A stretch of DNA of 6,324 nt from Pseudomonadota bacterium. GTDB taxonomy: Bacteria; Desulfobacterota; WTBG01; JAGOGO01. A model generated the notes under the pieces. That model worked only from the letters and a program-made list of their open reading frames with translations. It was not told where the DNA came from and did not search any database. A program made the position numbers and the translations under genes. The stretch lies in assembly GCA_021160085.1 (NCBI GenBank), contig JAGHDE010000023.1, positions 1 through 6,324 of the forward strand, given 5' to 3'. How positions within the stretch are numbered: position 1 is the first letter of the stretch; each line of letters opens with the position of its first letter. Positions 1-6,324 of the stretch are shown in pieces.

Positions 1-317
1 AATTGTTCAATTAAAGGCGGCAGGTTTTCTTTAACTGTCTGCCAGACAATATGATAATTAATGTCAAAGCAAGCATGTATCAAACGATTTCTCATATCGA
101 CAATAACAGGCCATTTGATTTCAGGATACTTTGCCTGTGTAGTTTTTGTAACATTTGCGGCTGCTTCACCTATAATCTCTAATGATCGGACAATGGCATT
201 TCCAAGCTTTCTATCACGTTGCAATTCTTCAAATGTTGCTTTCCCTAAAAAATTTCTCGCATCTAAAGCCGCATCCAGCATATGTTTCAACCTATCTTTA
301 TCATCGGGCTTCTTCAT
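1..317 (-). CDS. hepT: HepT-like (HEPN, DUF86) RNase toxin, 3' end cut by window edge
   Basis: This is the toxin of a HEPN/MNT toxin-antitoxin pair. Family members are small all-helical RNases that dimerise and cut RNA with an R-X4-6-H motif; the cognate MNT enzyme silences them by adding AMP to a Tyr two residues after the His. The reading frame starts at an ATG on bases 317-315 and gives 105 residues without a stop, so only a few C-terminal residues are likely missing (usual length about 110-120). The family core is visible: IIGEAA at about 48-53, then MRNRLIHACFDIN at 75-87, with Arg76 and His81 as presumed catalytic residues. The Tyr expected at residue 83 is Cys (codon TGC). The start overlaps the end of the antitoxin gene by 17 bases and has a good ribosome site (GAGGTG). 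Hand-counted G+C for bases 1-300 is about 37%, lower than a sampled part of secA. The family call is firm; activity is inferred. Confidence 0.92.
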   Translation of the reverse strand, partial: MKKPDDKDRLKHMLDAALDARNFLGKATFEELQRDRKLGNAIVRSLEIIGEAAANVTKTTQAKYPEIKWPVIVDMRNRLIHACFDINYHIVWQTVKENLPPLIEQ

Positions 318-609
318 AATGCACCTCGGCGTTTTTAACGACTTCATCCCGAAAGTATCTGCTTAAATCTTCTGGTGTTCTTAAATCCACCTTACGCCCA
401 ATGGTCTCGGATAATTCTATTTCCATTCCGGCAATATCAAATAACCCCGGCATATGGTCTTTGTCAAACTCCACAAGAATGTCAATATCGCTGTCCGGCT
501 GTAATTCATCACGCAGAGCAGAACCGAAAAGAGACATTTTGGTTATCTGATTTCTCCGGCAGAATGCTTTTAGCTCCGCTTTGGGAATATAATCCGTGAG
601 TTTAAACAT
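301..609 (-). CDS. mntA: MntA-like minimal nucleotidyltransferase antitoxin (MNT domain)
   Basis: A 102-residue protein of the minimal nucleotidyltransferase family, the antitoxin partner of HepT. Characterised members neutralise the toxin by transferring AMP groups from ATP to a Tyr beside its RNase motif. The signature GS-X10-D-X-D is complete: Gly29-Ser30, then Asp41 and Asp43, and a third carboxylate candidate Asp75 in the strand KVDL. The enzyme therefore looks catalytically intact. Residues 1-25 form the usual short N-terminal helix, and 78-102 (TPEDLSRYFRDEV and onward) the C-terminal helix typical of these antitoxins. The start is ATG at 609-607 behind GAGGTG. It lies 29 bases after the secA stop on the same strand, with no terminator-like hairpin between, and its 3' end overlaps hepT by 17 bases, which suggests translational coupling. 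A stand-alone NTase is possible but unlikely given the adjacent HEPN gene. Confidence 0.93.
   Translation of the reverse strand: MFKLTDYIPKAELKAFCRRNQITKMSLFGSALRDELQPDSDIDILVEFDKDHMPGLFDIAGMEIELSETIGRKVDLRTPEDLSRYFRDEVVKNAEVHYEEAR
315..327 (-). promoter_or_regulatory. hepT ribosome-binding site and start, copy 1 of a 13-base repeat
   Basis: Read on the minus strand, GAGGTGCATTATG supplies a Shine-Dalgarno (GAGGTG) 4 bases before the hepT ATG. It also encodes Glu-Val-His-Tyr near the end of the antitoxin. The identical 13 bases precede the antitoxin's own ATG at 607-619. Confidence 0.75.
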
Positions 610-634
610 AATGCACCTCTCTTTTAGCTTTCAT
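602..634 (-). other. Ten-codon mini-ORF between secA and mntA, possible gene-end remnant
   Basis: After the secA stop, an ATG at 634-632 opens a frame of ten codons (MKAKREVHYV) that ends at TAA 604-602, overlapping the mntA start in another frame. It has no clear Shine-Dalgarno. Its EVHY is spelled by the same bases that encode EVHY near the C-terminus of MntA. It could be a leftover tail of an older MNT gene at a recombination junction, or a by-product of the repeated ribosome site. I do not claim it is an expressed gene. Confidence 0.2.
607..619 (-). promoter_or_regulatory. mntA ribosome-binding site and start, copy 2 of a 13-base repeat
   Basis: GAGGTGCATTATG on the minus strand gives mntA the same ribosome site and 4-base spacing as hepT. 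The two genes should therefore be loaded with similar intrinsic strength, any difference coming from coupling or mRNA structure. The identity ends at the repeat borders: the flanking bases differ on both sides. Confidence 0.75.
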
Positions 635-638
635 GGCT

Positions 639-3458
639 TTATCTGCCGCAGCACTTCTTGTATTTCTTTCCGCTTCCGCACGGGCAGGGATCGTTTCTCC
701 CCACCTTTTTGCTTGTACGCCGGACTGTTTCCTGTTTCTTCGCTTCTTCTCCGCGGCCCATAGTTAATTGGGAAGGGGAAGAAGCCCCCGGTGAAACCAA
801 TTCTGGTTCAGAAGCAATTCGTATCCGGAAAAGCCGGGAAATTGTTTGTCCCTTTATCCGCTGAATCAGATCCTGAAACATCTCAAATCCTTCTTTTTGA
901 TACTCGTGAAGCGGATTCCGCTGTCCATACCCCCTGAGACCAATCCCTTCCTTAAGGTGATCTAAACTAAGAAGATGCTCTTTCCAGAGGAGGTCCATGG
1001 CCTGAAGCGAACAGAACATCACAACCTGCCTGAAAACAGCTTCTCCATACTCAGCTTCTTTCTGCTGATAGACCTCCTTGGCTTTATCAATGATAAGGTC
1101 GCAAAGTTTTTCCTCGGTCATCTCCTCCTGGTCGCGAGAAGAGATGGAAAGCCGAAATAGAAACAAGTTAAAAACTTCTTCCTGGATTCCTGCGTAGTTC
1201 CACTCATCAGGATTCAATTCAGAATCAGCGTATCTTTCTGCCAGATCTTCGCTCAATTCTTCAATCATCTCCATGACATCTTCTTTGAGATTTTCACCCC
1301 GGATAATCCGACTGCGCTGTTCATAGATAACTTCCCGCTGTTTGTTCATCACATCATCATATTCTAAAAGATGTTTTCGAATATCAAAATTGTGTGACTC
1401 CACCTTCCCCTGAGCATTTTCTATGGCTTTGGTAATAAGGGAATGTTCTATGGGCTGGCCATCCTCCATGCCTAACTTTTCCATGATGGAGGCGATCCGT
1501 TCTGAACCAAAAATTCTTAACAACTTATCTTCAAGAGAAAGGTAAAAACGGGAAGAACCAAGATCACCCTGGCGGCCACTCCGGCCTCTGAGCTGACGAT
1601 CAACCCGCCGGGAATCATGTCTCTCGGTTCCGATGATATGAAGGCCGCCTATTTCTGCCACTCCGGGTCCGAGCTTTATGTCAGTACCCCGGCCGGCCAT
1701 ATTGGTAGCAATGGTCACCGCCCCGGGCTGGCCGGCATTGGCAACGACCTCTGCCTCTTCTTTATGCCTCTTGGCATTAAGAACCGAATGTTTTATTTTT
1801 TTCCCCAGCATCCGGCTTAAGGTTTCAGAAACGTCTACTGATGTCGTGCCCACTAAAACCGGTTGCTTCCGGGAATGCATCTTTTTAATCTCATCAATAA
1901 CGGCCCGGTACTTTTCTGCTCTGGTCTTATAAATCATATCAGGATAATCAGTTCGACGGACCGATTCATTGGTGGGAATAACCAGAACATCAAGCTTGTA
2001 TATTTTCATGAATTCCGGGGCTTCGGTCTCCGCGGTTCCCGTCATACCAGCCAGCTTTTCATACATCCGGAAATAGTTCTGGAGAGTAATGGTAGCAAAG
2101 GTCTGGGTTTCTCCTTCTATGGTAACACTCTCCTTTGCTTCCAATGCCTGATGCAAACCATCACTGTATCTCCGACCGGGAAGAAGCCGGCCGGTAAATT
2201 CATCCACAATCATCACCTTTCCATCACTGACCACATAATCAACATCTTTCTCAAACAGAGAATAGGCCTTCAAGAGCTGTTGAACATTCTGAATTTTTTC
2301 TCCTTTGTCAGCAAACTCTTTCTCTAATTCCCGTCGGCGTTTTTCCCTTTCCGCCTCGCTAAGGTCTGATTCTTCATCAGCCTGACTCAAGTCGGGAATT
2401 ACAAACATGTCCGGGTCATTCGGGGCAAGAGCGTGCCGACCTTTATCGGTGAGATCCACCACGTTGTTCTTTTCTTCAATATAAAAATAAAGCTCCTCAT
2501 CCAGGTCCGAAAGGCGTTTATCCCGGATAAAATCCAACTCGACCTTTTCAACCAGTTTTCTATATTTACCATCTTTAATGATCTTCAAAAGCCGTTTATT
2601 TTTGGGGGACCCTCGCTTAGCATTAAGCAGATTAATCCCGGCATCATAATCCTCGCCTTTTTTGATAAGGTCTTCCGCTTTCTTAACAAGATTATTAACA
2701 AAAAGGGTCTGGCTGTTTACCAGCCGCTGGACAGAGGGCTTCATCTCGCCGTAACGGTTGGATGACTGCTCCACCGGACCGGAAATGATAAGGGGAGTCC
2801 GGGCCTCATCAACAAGGATGCTGTCCACCTCATCTACAATAGCGTAATAATGATCTCTTTGAACCTGCTCCTCCTTGCTGTGGGCCATATTATCCCGGAG
2901 ATAATCAAACCCGAATTCCGTATTGGTGCCATAGGTAATGTCAGCCTGGTAAGCGCGTTTCCGGCTGATGGGATCAATATCATGATAGACAACATCTGCG
3001 CTGAGGCCCAGAAATTCATAGATTTTTCCCATCCAGTCCCGGTCTCGCTTTGCCAGATAATCATTTACAGTGATGATGTGAACGCCCCGGCCGGTGAGCG
3101 CGTTAAGATAAACCGGCAGGGTCGAAACCAGGGTTTTCCCTTCGCCGGTAGCCATTTCCGTAATTTTTCCCTGATGAAGAGCAATCCCCCCTATAATCTG
3201 GACATCATAGTGCCGTTCCCCAAGTGTTCTCCAGGCGGTTTCCCGAACCACGGCAAAGGCCTCAAAAAGAATATCATCCAGCGATTCTCCCCGTTCAAGT
3301 CGTTCCTTGAATTCCGGGGTCCTGGCCTGGAGCTGAGAATCGCTAAGCTTCTTTATTGAAGGTTCAAGCGCGTTTATGCTTTCCAGATAAGGCTGAAATT
3401 TTTTCAATTCCCGGTCATTCCGGCTTCCGAAAAATTTTCGGGTAATCAGTTGCAACAC
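639..3458 (-). CDS. secA: Protein translocase subunit SecA
   Basis: The 939-residue ATPase motor that drives unfolded preproteins through SecYEG at the cytoplasmic membrane. Domains run in order. NBD1 has Walker A MATGEGKT (102-109), GTNTEFGFDYLRDN (177-190) and the Walker B region VDEVDSILVDEAR (208-220). The preprotein-crosslinking domain spans about 228-375. NBD2 includes MTGTAETE (472-479), TNMAGRGTDIKLG (585-597) and the arginine-rich GRSGRQG (625-631). The helical scaffold and wing follow, including HNFDIRKHLLEYDDVMNKQR (689-708). A variable linker (about 883-918) leads to the C-terminal zinc and SecB-binding motif CPCGSGKKYKKCC, with Cys925, 927, 936 and 937. All core motifs are intact. 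It is longer than E. coli SecA (901 residues) mainly through extra sequence around 235-320, a pattern I associate with FCB bacteria. The start is GTG at 3458-3456, since an in-frame TAA lies two codons upstream. It is divergent from the ABC genes and leads into the toxin-antitoxin pair. Confidence 0.98.
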   Translation of the reverse strand: MLQLITRKFFGSRNDRELKKFQPYLESINALEPSIKKLSDSQLQARTPEFKERLERGESLDDILFEAFAVVRETAWRTLGERHYDVQIIGGIALHQGKITEMATGEGKTLVSTLPVYLNALTGRGVHIITVNDYLAKRDRDWMGKIYEFLGLSADVVYHDIDPISRKRAYQADITYGTNTEFGFDYLRDNMAHSKEEQVQRDHYYAIVDEVDSILVDEARTPLIISGPVEQSSNRYGEMKPSVQRLVNSQTLFVNNLVKKAEDLIKKGEDYDAGINLLNAKRGSPKNKRLLKIIKDGKYRKLVEKVELDFIRDKRLSDLDEELYFYIEEKNNVVDLTDKGRHALAPNDPDMFVIPDLSQADEESDLSEAEREKRRRELEKEFADKGEKIQNVQQLLKAYSLFEKDVDYVVSDGKVMIVDEFTGRLLPGRRYSDGLHQALEAKESVTIEGETQTFATITLQNYFRMYEKLAGMTGTAETEAPEFMKIYKLDVLVIPTNESVRRTDYPDMIYKTRAEKYRAVIDEIKKMHSRKQPVLVGTTSVDVSETLSRMLGKKIKHSVLNAKRHKEEAEVVANAGQPGAVTIATNMAGRGTDIKLGPGVAEIGGLHIIGTERHDSRRVDRQLRGRSGRQGDLGSSRFYLSLEDKLLRIFGSERIASIMEKLGMEDGQPIEHSLITKAIENAQGKVESHNFDIRKHLLEYDDVMNKQREVIYEQRSRIIRGENLKEDVMEMIEELSEDLAERYADSELNPDEWNYAGIQEEVFNLFLFRLSISSRDQEEMTEEKLCDLIIDKAKEVYQQKEAEYGEAVFRQVVMFCSLQAMDLLWKEHLLSLDHLKEGIGLRGYGQRNPLHEYQKEGFEMFQDLIQRIKGQTISRLFRIRIASEPELVSPGASSPSQLTMGRGEEAKKQETVRRTSKKVGRNDPCPCGSGKKYKKCCGR

Positions 3459-3473
3459 TTTTTAAAATCTCCC
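3456..3473 (-). promoter_or_regulatory. secA ribosome-binding site and GTG start
   Basis: The minus strand shows GGGAG (3473-3469) followed by 10 bases and then GTG. TTG is the next codon and could also initiate, but its 13-base spacing is less favourable. The in-frame stop TAA at 3464-3462 rules out a longer N-terminus. Confidence 0.65.
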
Positions 3474-3544
3474 ATCATTTTCGTTTATAAGGCAAAAAAA
3501 TCTCTTCTTCCCTAAAAGGAGAAAAAGTCACTGGTTAAAGATAA

Positions 3545-3572
3545 ATTATGAATATATTTAAAAAAAAGTCAA
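3545..3572 (-). promoter_or_regulatory. Probable sigma-70-type promoter of secA
   Basis: On the minus strand, TTGACT (3572-3567) is followed by a 16-base AT-rich spacer and CATAAT (3550-3545), each five of six to consensus. Transcription would begin near 3538, leaving a leader of about 80 bases before the GTG start. I see no convincing attenuator or arrest peptide in that leader. The same transcript could continue into mntA and hepT. Confidence 0.5.
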
Positions 3573-3719
3573 GGCATACGAAATGATTCCTCTGCTACAA
3601 CATCATGTTTGTTACTTGCGCTTGACAAAAAACTTTTTTTCTATTGTCTCTCCGTCGGAAACTGACCTTTAATCCATTACTTAGCGTAATCCAGAGGGCA
3701 TAAATAATCGGCCAATTTT

Positions 3720-3753
3720 GTCATCAAAGCAGTAATTAATTTTTTGACATGAC
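3720..3753. repeat. Imperfect inverted repeat overlapping a TTGACA hexamer
   Basis: GTCATCAAA (3720-3728) is matched by the inverse of TTTGACATGAC (3743-3753), with two extra bases in the right arm. The right arm contains TTGACA (3744-3749). It could be an operator for the transporter genes, but a dyad this short can arise by chance in AT-rich DNA. Confidence 0.25.
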
Positions 3754-3782
3754 GATTTATATGTAAACGACTATAATGGTGA

Positions 3783-3808
3783 ATCGAAGTGTTCTTTATC
3801 CACTTGAT
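3783..3808. repeat. Short hairpin-forming dyad upstream of the ABC exporter
   Basis: ATC-G-AAGTG (3783-3791) and CACTTGAT (3801-3808) pair over eight base pairs with one bulged G and a nine-base loop. No T-run follows, so it is not a typical intrinsic terminator. A repressor site or chance structure are both possible. Confidence 0.3.
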
Positions 3809-3822
3809 TTCTTCCTTGATCT

Positions 3823-3852
3823 TTTACGTATGTCTTTACTTCCTTATATAAT
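3823..3852 (+). promoter_or_regulatory. Possible promoter of the ABC exporter genes
   Basis: A perfect TATAAT (3847-3852) lies 18 bases after TTTACG (3823-3828), a four-of-six match to the -35 box. The transcript would start near 3859, giving a leader of about 22 bases. No strong Shine-Dalgarno precedes the ATG at 3881, which suggests modest translation or a start that relies on low structure. Confidence 0.35.
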
Positions 3853-3880
3853 GAAATTATAACGGAATTCTTATGGTCCT

Positions 3881-5653
3881 ATGAAAGCCTTTCGAACCGT
3901 TTTACCTTACCTGCGAAAAAATATCTGGTATCTCGTTGGTGGAATGACTGCCCTTTTAGCGGTAGATTTTCTTCAACTTATTATCCCTCAAATCATCAAG
4001 TGGGTTATCGACGATCTCACTCGAGGAGGGGGCAAAAGCCGCACCTTATTGATATATGGGCTGGAAATAATAGGAATTGCCCTTCTTATCGGAATCTTCC
4101 GTTTTGCCTGGCGATATCTTATTTTAGGAACTGCCCACCGGATTGAACAAAATCTGCGCTTGCGCCTGTTCACCCATCTTCAAACTCTCCCCCTCAATTT
4201 TTTTAATCGGTTCTCTACCGGCGACATAATGGCGCATGCCACCAATGACATGAATGCCATCAGGATGGCCCTGGGTATGGCCCTGGTAGCGCTTGTTGAT
4301 GGCGTTATCCTGAGTCTCATGACCGTCGGATTCATGATCCACATTAATTTACAGCTTACCCTCTATGCATTAATACCCGCTCCATTCCTCATTTTCATCA
4401 CGAACCGGCTCAGCACATTGGTCCATGACAGATTTCTGAGGATTCAGGAGACATTTTCCCTTTTGACTGAAAAGGTAAGAGAAAACATTGCCGGAATAAG
4501 GGTCGTTAAATCGTATGTTCAGGAAAACCACCGATTAGAAAATCTTCAGAAAGCAAGCAATCAGTTAGTCAGAAGAAACATGGAGCTTACCCGGGTCTGG
4601 GGGTTGTTTTTTCCATTGCTTTTAGGAATCATCAATCTCAGTCTGGCAATTGTCATCATGTTTGGAGGAAGGCAAACCATACTCCTTACTATCACACCCG
4701 GGGATTTCGTTGCATTTATCAGTTATCTGGGAATCCTGACCTGGCCATTGATAGCTCTTGGCTGGGTCATGAGTATTTTCCAGAGAGGCGCCGCCTCGAT
4801 GAAAAGGATCAACAATCTGCTTGAAATTCAGCCTGAGAGCACTAACTCATCCCATCCCGACAGGATGAGCCGTGTTTCCGGAAAGATTGAATTCCGGAAC
4901 ATCTCCTTTTCCTATGAAGGATATTTTCCGGTCTTAAAAAATATAAATCTAATGATCAATCCTGGTGATAGCGTGGCAATTGTAGGCCGTGTCGGCTCCG
5001 GAAAAACAACCATCCTTAACCTTCTTTTCCGTCTTTACGAAGTGAAAGAAGGAAGTATTTTTATCGACGGTCAGGATATTCAATCCATCCCTCTCGAAAA
5101 ATTGCGGCGGAACATTGGCTTCGTCCCCCAGGATACATTCCTTTTTTCTGACACCATAAAAGAAAATATACGCTTTGGATCGCCCCCGGCCTCCCGGGAA
5201 AAAATTGTTACCGTGTCGAGAATTGCCCGGATCTATGATGAAATCATGTCCTTTCCCCACCAGTTTGAAACAGTCGTCGGAGAAAAGGGAGTAACCCTTT
5301 CGGGAGGACAAAAACAGCGGATTGCTATTGCGAGAGCGCTTCTTGTTGATACTCCGATTCTCATTTTAGATAATGGTCTTTCCTCGGTGGATGCACAGAC
5401 CGAAGAAATGGTCATGGCAAATCTGAGATCCCTCGTTTCAGGAAAAACAACCATCATTGTCACTCACCGGATCTCATCCATCAAGAATGCCGATTGTATT
5501 TATGTCCTTGATAATGGTGAAATCCGGGAACAAGGCGATCATAAGACACTACTGACCCTGGGAGGTCTCTATTCCGAAATGTTTCGCCGCCAGCAGATTG
5601 AAGAAGAGCTGGATAAAAATAATTCCATGGAACCTGTTGATAATGCGAAATAA
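3881..5653 (+). CDS. ABC exporter half-transporter with degenerate ATP site (MdlA/YheI type)
   Basis: A 590-residue half-transporter: a six-helix membrane domain (about residues 15-300, with hydrophobic stretches near 15-36, 55-80, 130-153, 157-178, 240-262 and 272-298), then a nucleotide-binding domain (about 335-570). Visible motifs are Walker A GRVGSGKTT (369-377), Q-loop Gln417, signature LSGGQ (473-477), Walker B ILILD ending at Asp497, D-loop SSVD (501-504) and switch His529. The catalytic Glu normally following Walker B is Asn498 (codon AAT). Known heterodimeric exporters (TM287/288, BmrCD) keep one such degenerate site, with Asp rather than Asn in the cases I recall. It should pair with the overlapping downstream half to export lipids, drugs or another hydrophobic substrate across the inner membrane; the substrate cannot be read from sequence. 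The start at 3881 fits the family's N-terminus just before helix 1. The tail after about 570 is short and polar. Confidence 0.93.
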   Translation: MKAFRTVLPYLRKNIWYLVGGMTALLAVDFLQLIIPQIIKWVIDDLTRGGGKSRTLLIYGLEIIGIALLIGIFRFAWRYLILGTAHRIEQNLRLRLFTHLQTLPLNFFNRFSTGDIMAHATNDMNAIRMALGMALVALVDGVILSLMTVGFMIHINLQLTLYALIPAPFLIFITNRLSTLVHDRFLRIQETFSLLTEKVRENIAGIRVVKSYVQENHRLENLQKASNQLVRRNMELTRVWGLFFPLLLGIINLSLAIVIMFGGRQTILLTITPGDFVAFISYLGILTWPLIALGWVMSIFQRGAASMKRINNLLEIQPESTNSSHPDRMSRVSGKIEFRNISFSYEGYFPVLKNINLMINPGDSVAIVGRVGSGKTTILNLLFRLYEVKEGSIFIDGQDIQSIPLEKLRRNIGFVPQDTFLFSDTIKENIRFGSPPASREKIVTVSRIARIYDEIMSFPHQFETVVGEKGVTLSGGQKQRIAIARALLVDTPILILDNGLSSVDAQTEEMVMANLRSLVSGKTTIIVTHRISSIKNADCIYVLDNGEIREQGDHKTLLTLGGLYSEMFRRQQIEEELDKNNSMEPVDNAK

Positions 5654-6324
5654 TTTTGGATATATCGAAGAAGGTCACTCGAATCAATCCTGTGACGTGA
5701 AAATTCTGATTCGTTTGGCCCATTACCTGAAACCATACCGGCTTCACCTCACATTTTCAGTGTTCCTCGTATTAGTCATCACCATGGTTGAGCTTTTACT
5801 CCCTTACCTCACCAAAGTCGCCATTGATGATTATATCCTGATTACAGCCCGGAGATTACAGCTTCCTTCCGAATATCCGCTCGCCCGGGATATCCGGGGG
5901 AAGTACCAGGAAATCCTTATTCCCACAAAAAAATCCGATACCTTTTTTATTAAAGAAAAAGACCTTGATAACATAGACCAGAGACTTCTCTTTCAGGTAA
6001 AGAAAAGGACCTGGATGGACGATACCCGGTATTATCCCGCCCCTCTATCCCAGGATATAGTCCAAAACCTGATTAAAAACAAGCCTGAACTTATCCAGAT
6101 CGGCGAAAAAACCGCCTTTATTCGGTACGAGCACCTCGAGGCCCTCTCGTTAGATCAGCGCATTAATCTTCGCCAGAGAGATATCTCCGGAGTCATCCGG
6201 ATTGGCGTCGTCTTTATTTTCTTGCTCCTGATAGGGTTCTTGAGCGCCTACAGTCAGATTTACTACATGGAATATACCGGTCAGAGAGTTATGCGCGATC
6301 TCCGCAGCCATCTCTGTTCCCACC
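5643..6324 (+). CDS. ABC exporter half-transporter, N-terminal part (MdlB/YheH type), cut by window edge
   Basis: Open from an ATG at 5643-5645, which overlaps the upstream gene by 11 bases, through the last base: 227 residues with no stop. A soluble N-terminus (MRNNFGYIEEG) is followed by LAHYLKPYR and a first membrane helix (about 35-56), then LPYLTKVAIDDYI (53-65), typical of the membrane domain of type IV exporters. The second helix is at about 183-205 and is followed by YTGQRVMRDLRSHL (211-224), the usual cytoplasmic helix of this family. Between the helices sit about 115 charged residues (66-180) where most homologues have only a short loop; this should face the extracytoplasmic side. 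The nucleotide-binding domain lies beyond the window. The overlap points to translational coupling and a heterodimer with the preceding product. There is no strong ribosome site; Val19 (GTG) is a less likely alternative start. Confidence 0.88.
   Translation, partial: MRNNFGYIEEGHSNQSCDVKILIRLAHYLKPYRLHLTFSVFLVLVITMVELLLPYLTKVAIDDYILITARRLQLPSEYPLARDIRGKYQEILIPTKKSDTFFIKEKDLDNIDQRLLFQVKKRTWMDDTRYYPAPLSQDIVQNLIKNKPELIQIGEKTAFIRYEHLEALSLDQRINLRQRDISGVIRIGVVFIFLLLIGFLSAYSQIYYMEYTGQRVMRDLRSHLCSH

Larger units (their letters stand above)
3459..3880. other. Divergent intergenic region between secA and the ABC exporter genes
   Basis: About 420 bases without a credible gene on either strand; G+C counted by hand over 3481-3780 is about 32%, well below the flanking genes. 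It holds the proposed secA promoter, a weaker promoter toward the transporter, and two imperfect dyads (3720-3753 and 3783-3808). The remaining stretch, roughly 3573-3719, shows A and T runs around 3622-3650 but no tRNA, terminator or riboswitch that I recognise. Confidence 0.7.

Noticed and set aside
61..366. 101-codon open frame on the plus strand at the left edge
   Set aside because: The opposite strand encodes HepT with its family motif and a proper ribosome site, so this frame is a shadow.
1557..1562. Leu633 in SecA where many homologues have Pro (GDPGSS)
   Set aside because: E. coli SecA has Ala here, so the position tolerates change and the rest of the motif is intact.
1863..2327. 154-codon open frame on the plus strand inside secA
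   Set aside because: It lies wholly antisense to strongly conserved SecA coding sequence and its translation resembles no family I recognise.
2850..3359. 169-codon open frame on the plus strand inside secA
   Set aside because: Antisense to the SecA NBD1 region with its conserved motifs; a shadow frame.
3446..3478. Ten-codon minus-strand ORF (MMGDFKKCCN) overlapping the secA start, as a possible secretion-monitor leader
   Set aside because: It has no ribosome site, no signal sequence and no arrest motif, and the GGGAG inside it is better explained as the secA ribosome site.
3623..3649. A-run and T-run flanked by GACAA and TTGTC, as a possible terminator
   Set aside because: The stem is nearly all A-T with mismatches, and there is no coding gene on the plus strand upstream to terminate.
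3744..3777. TTGACA and TATAAT, both perfect, on the plus strand
   Set aside because: They are 22 bases apart, too far for a normal sigma-70 promoter, and neither has a good partner at 16-18 bases.
4949..5311. 120-codon open frame on the minus strand inside the ABC gene
   Set aside because: Antisense to the Walker A to signature region of the nucleotide-binding domain; a shadow frame.

Overview
The window reads as an ordinary bacterial chromosome segment, about 45% G+C by eye, with two divergent blocks around a roughly 420-base AT-rich intergenic region. The long SecA carries extra sequence in its preprotein-crosslinking domain (around residues 235-320). From memory this resembles SecA of the Bacteroidetes/Chlorobi and related FCB-type lineages, so I suggest an FCB-related, possibly uncultivated, bacterium. 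That placement is an inference and no phylogeny was run.

Left block, minus strand (3458 down to 1): secA, the motor ATPase of the general secretion pathway, is followed after only 29 bases by a two-gene HEPN/MNT toxin-antitoxin module. The nucleotidyltransferase antitoxin (MntA type) comes first and overlaps by 17 bases the start of the HepT (DUF86) RNase toxin, whose last codons run off the left edge. I see no terminator between secA and the module, so read-through from the secA promoter is plausible. The antitoxin keeps its catalytic motif. The toxin keeps the Arg and His of its RNase motif, but the Tyr that MntA-type enzymes modify is Cys. This is the most interesting observation in the window.

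Middle (3459-3880): divergent intergenic region with a good sigma-70-like promoter facing secA, a weaker one facing the transporter genes, and two short imperfect dyads. No RNA gene or small ORF is convincing here.

Right block, plus strand (3881 to the end): two overlapping genes for the halves of what is very probably a heterodimeric type IV ABC exporter (MdlA/MdlB or YheI/YheH type). The first half is complete and has Asn in place of the catalytic Glu after Walker B, so it supplies the degenerate ATP site. The second half is cut by the window edge after its second membrane helix and has an insertion of about 115 residues in the first extracytoplasmic loop.

Apart from the HEPN/MNT variation, these are known families; I did not find a clearly new multi-gene system.
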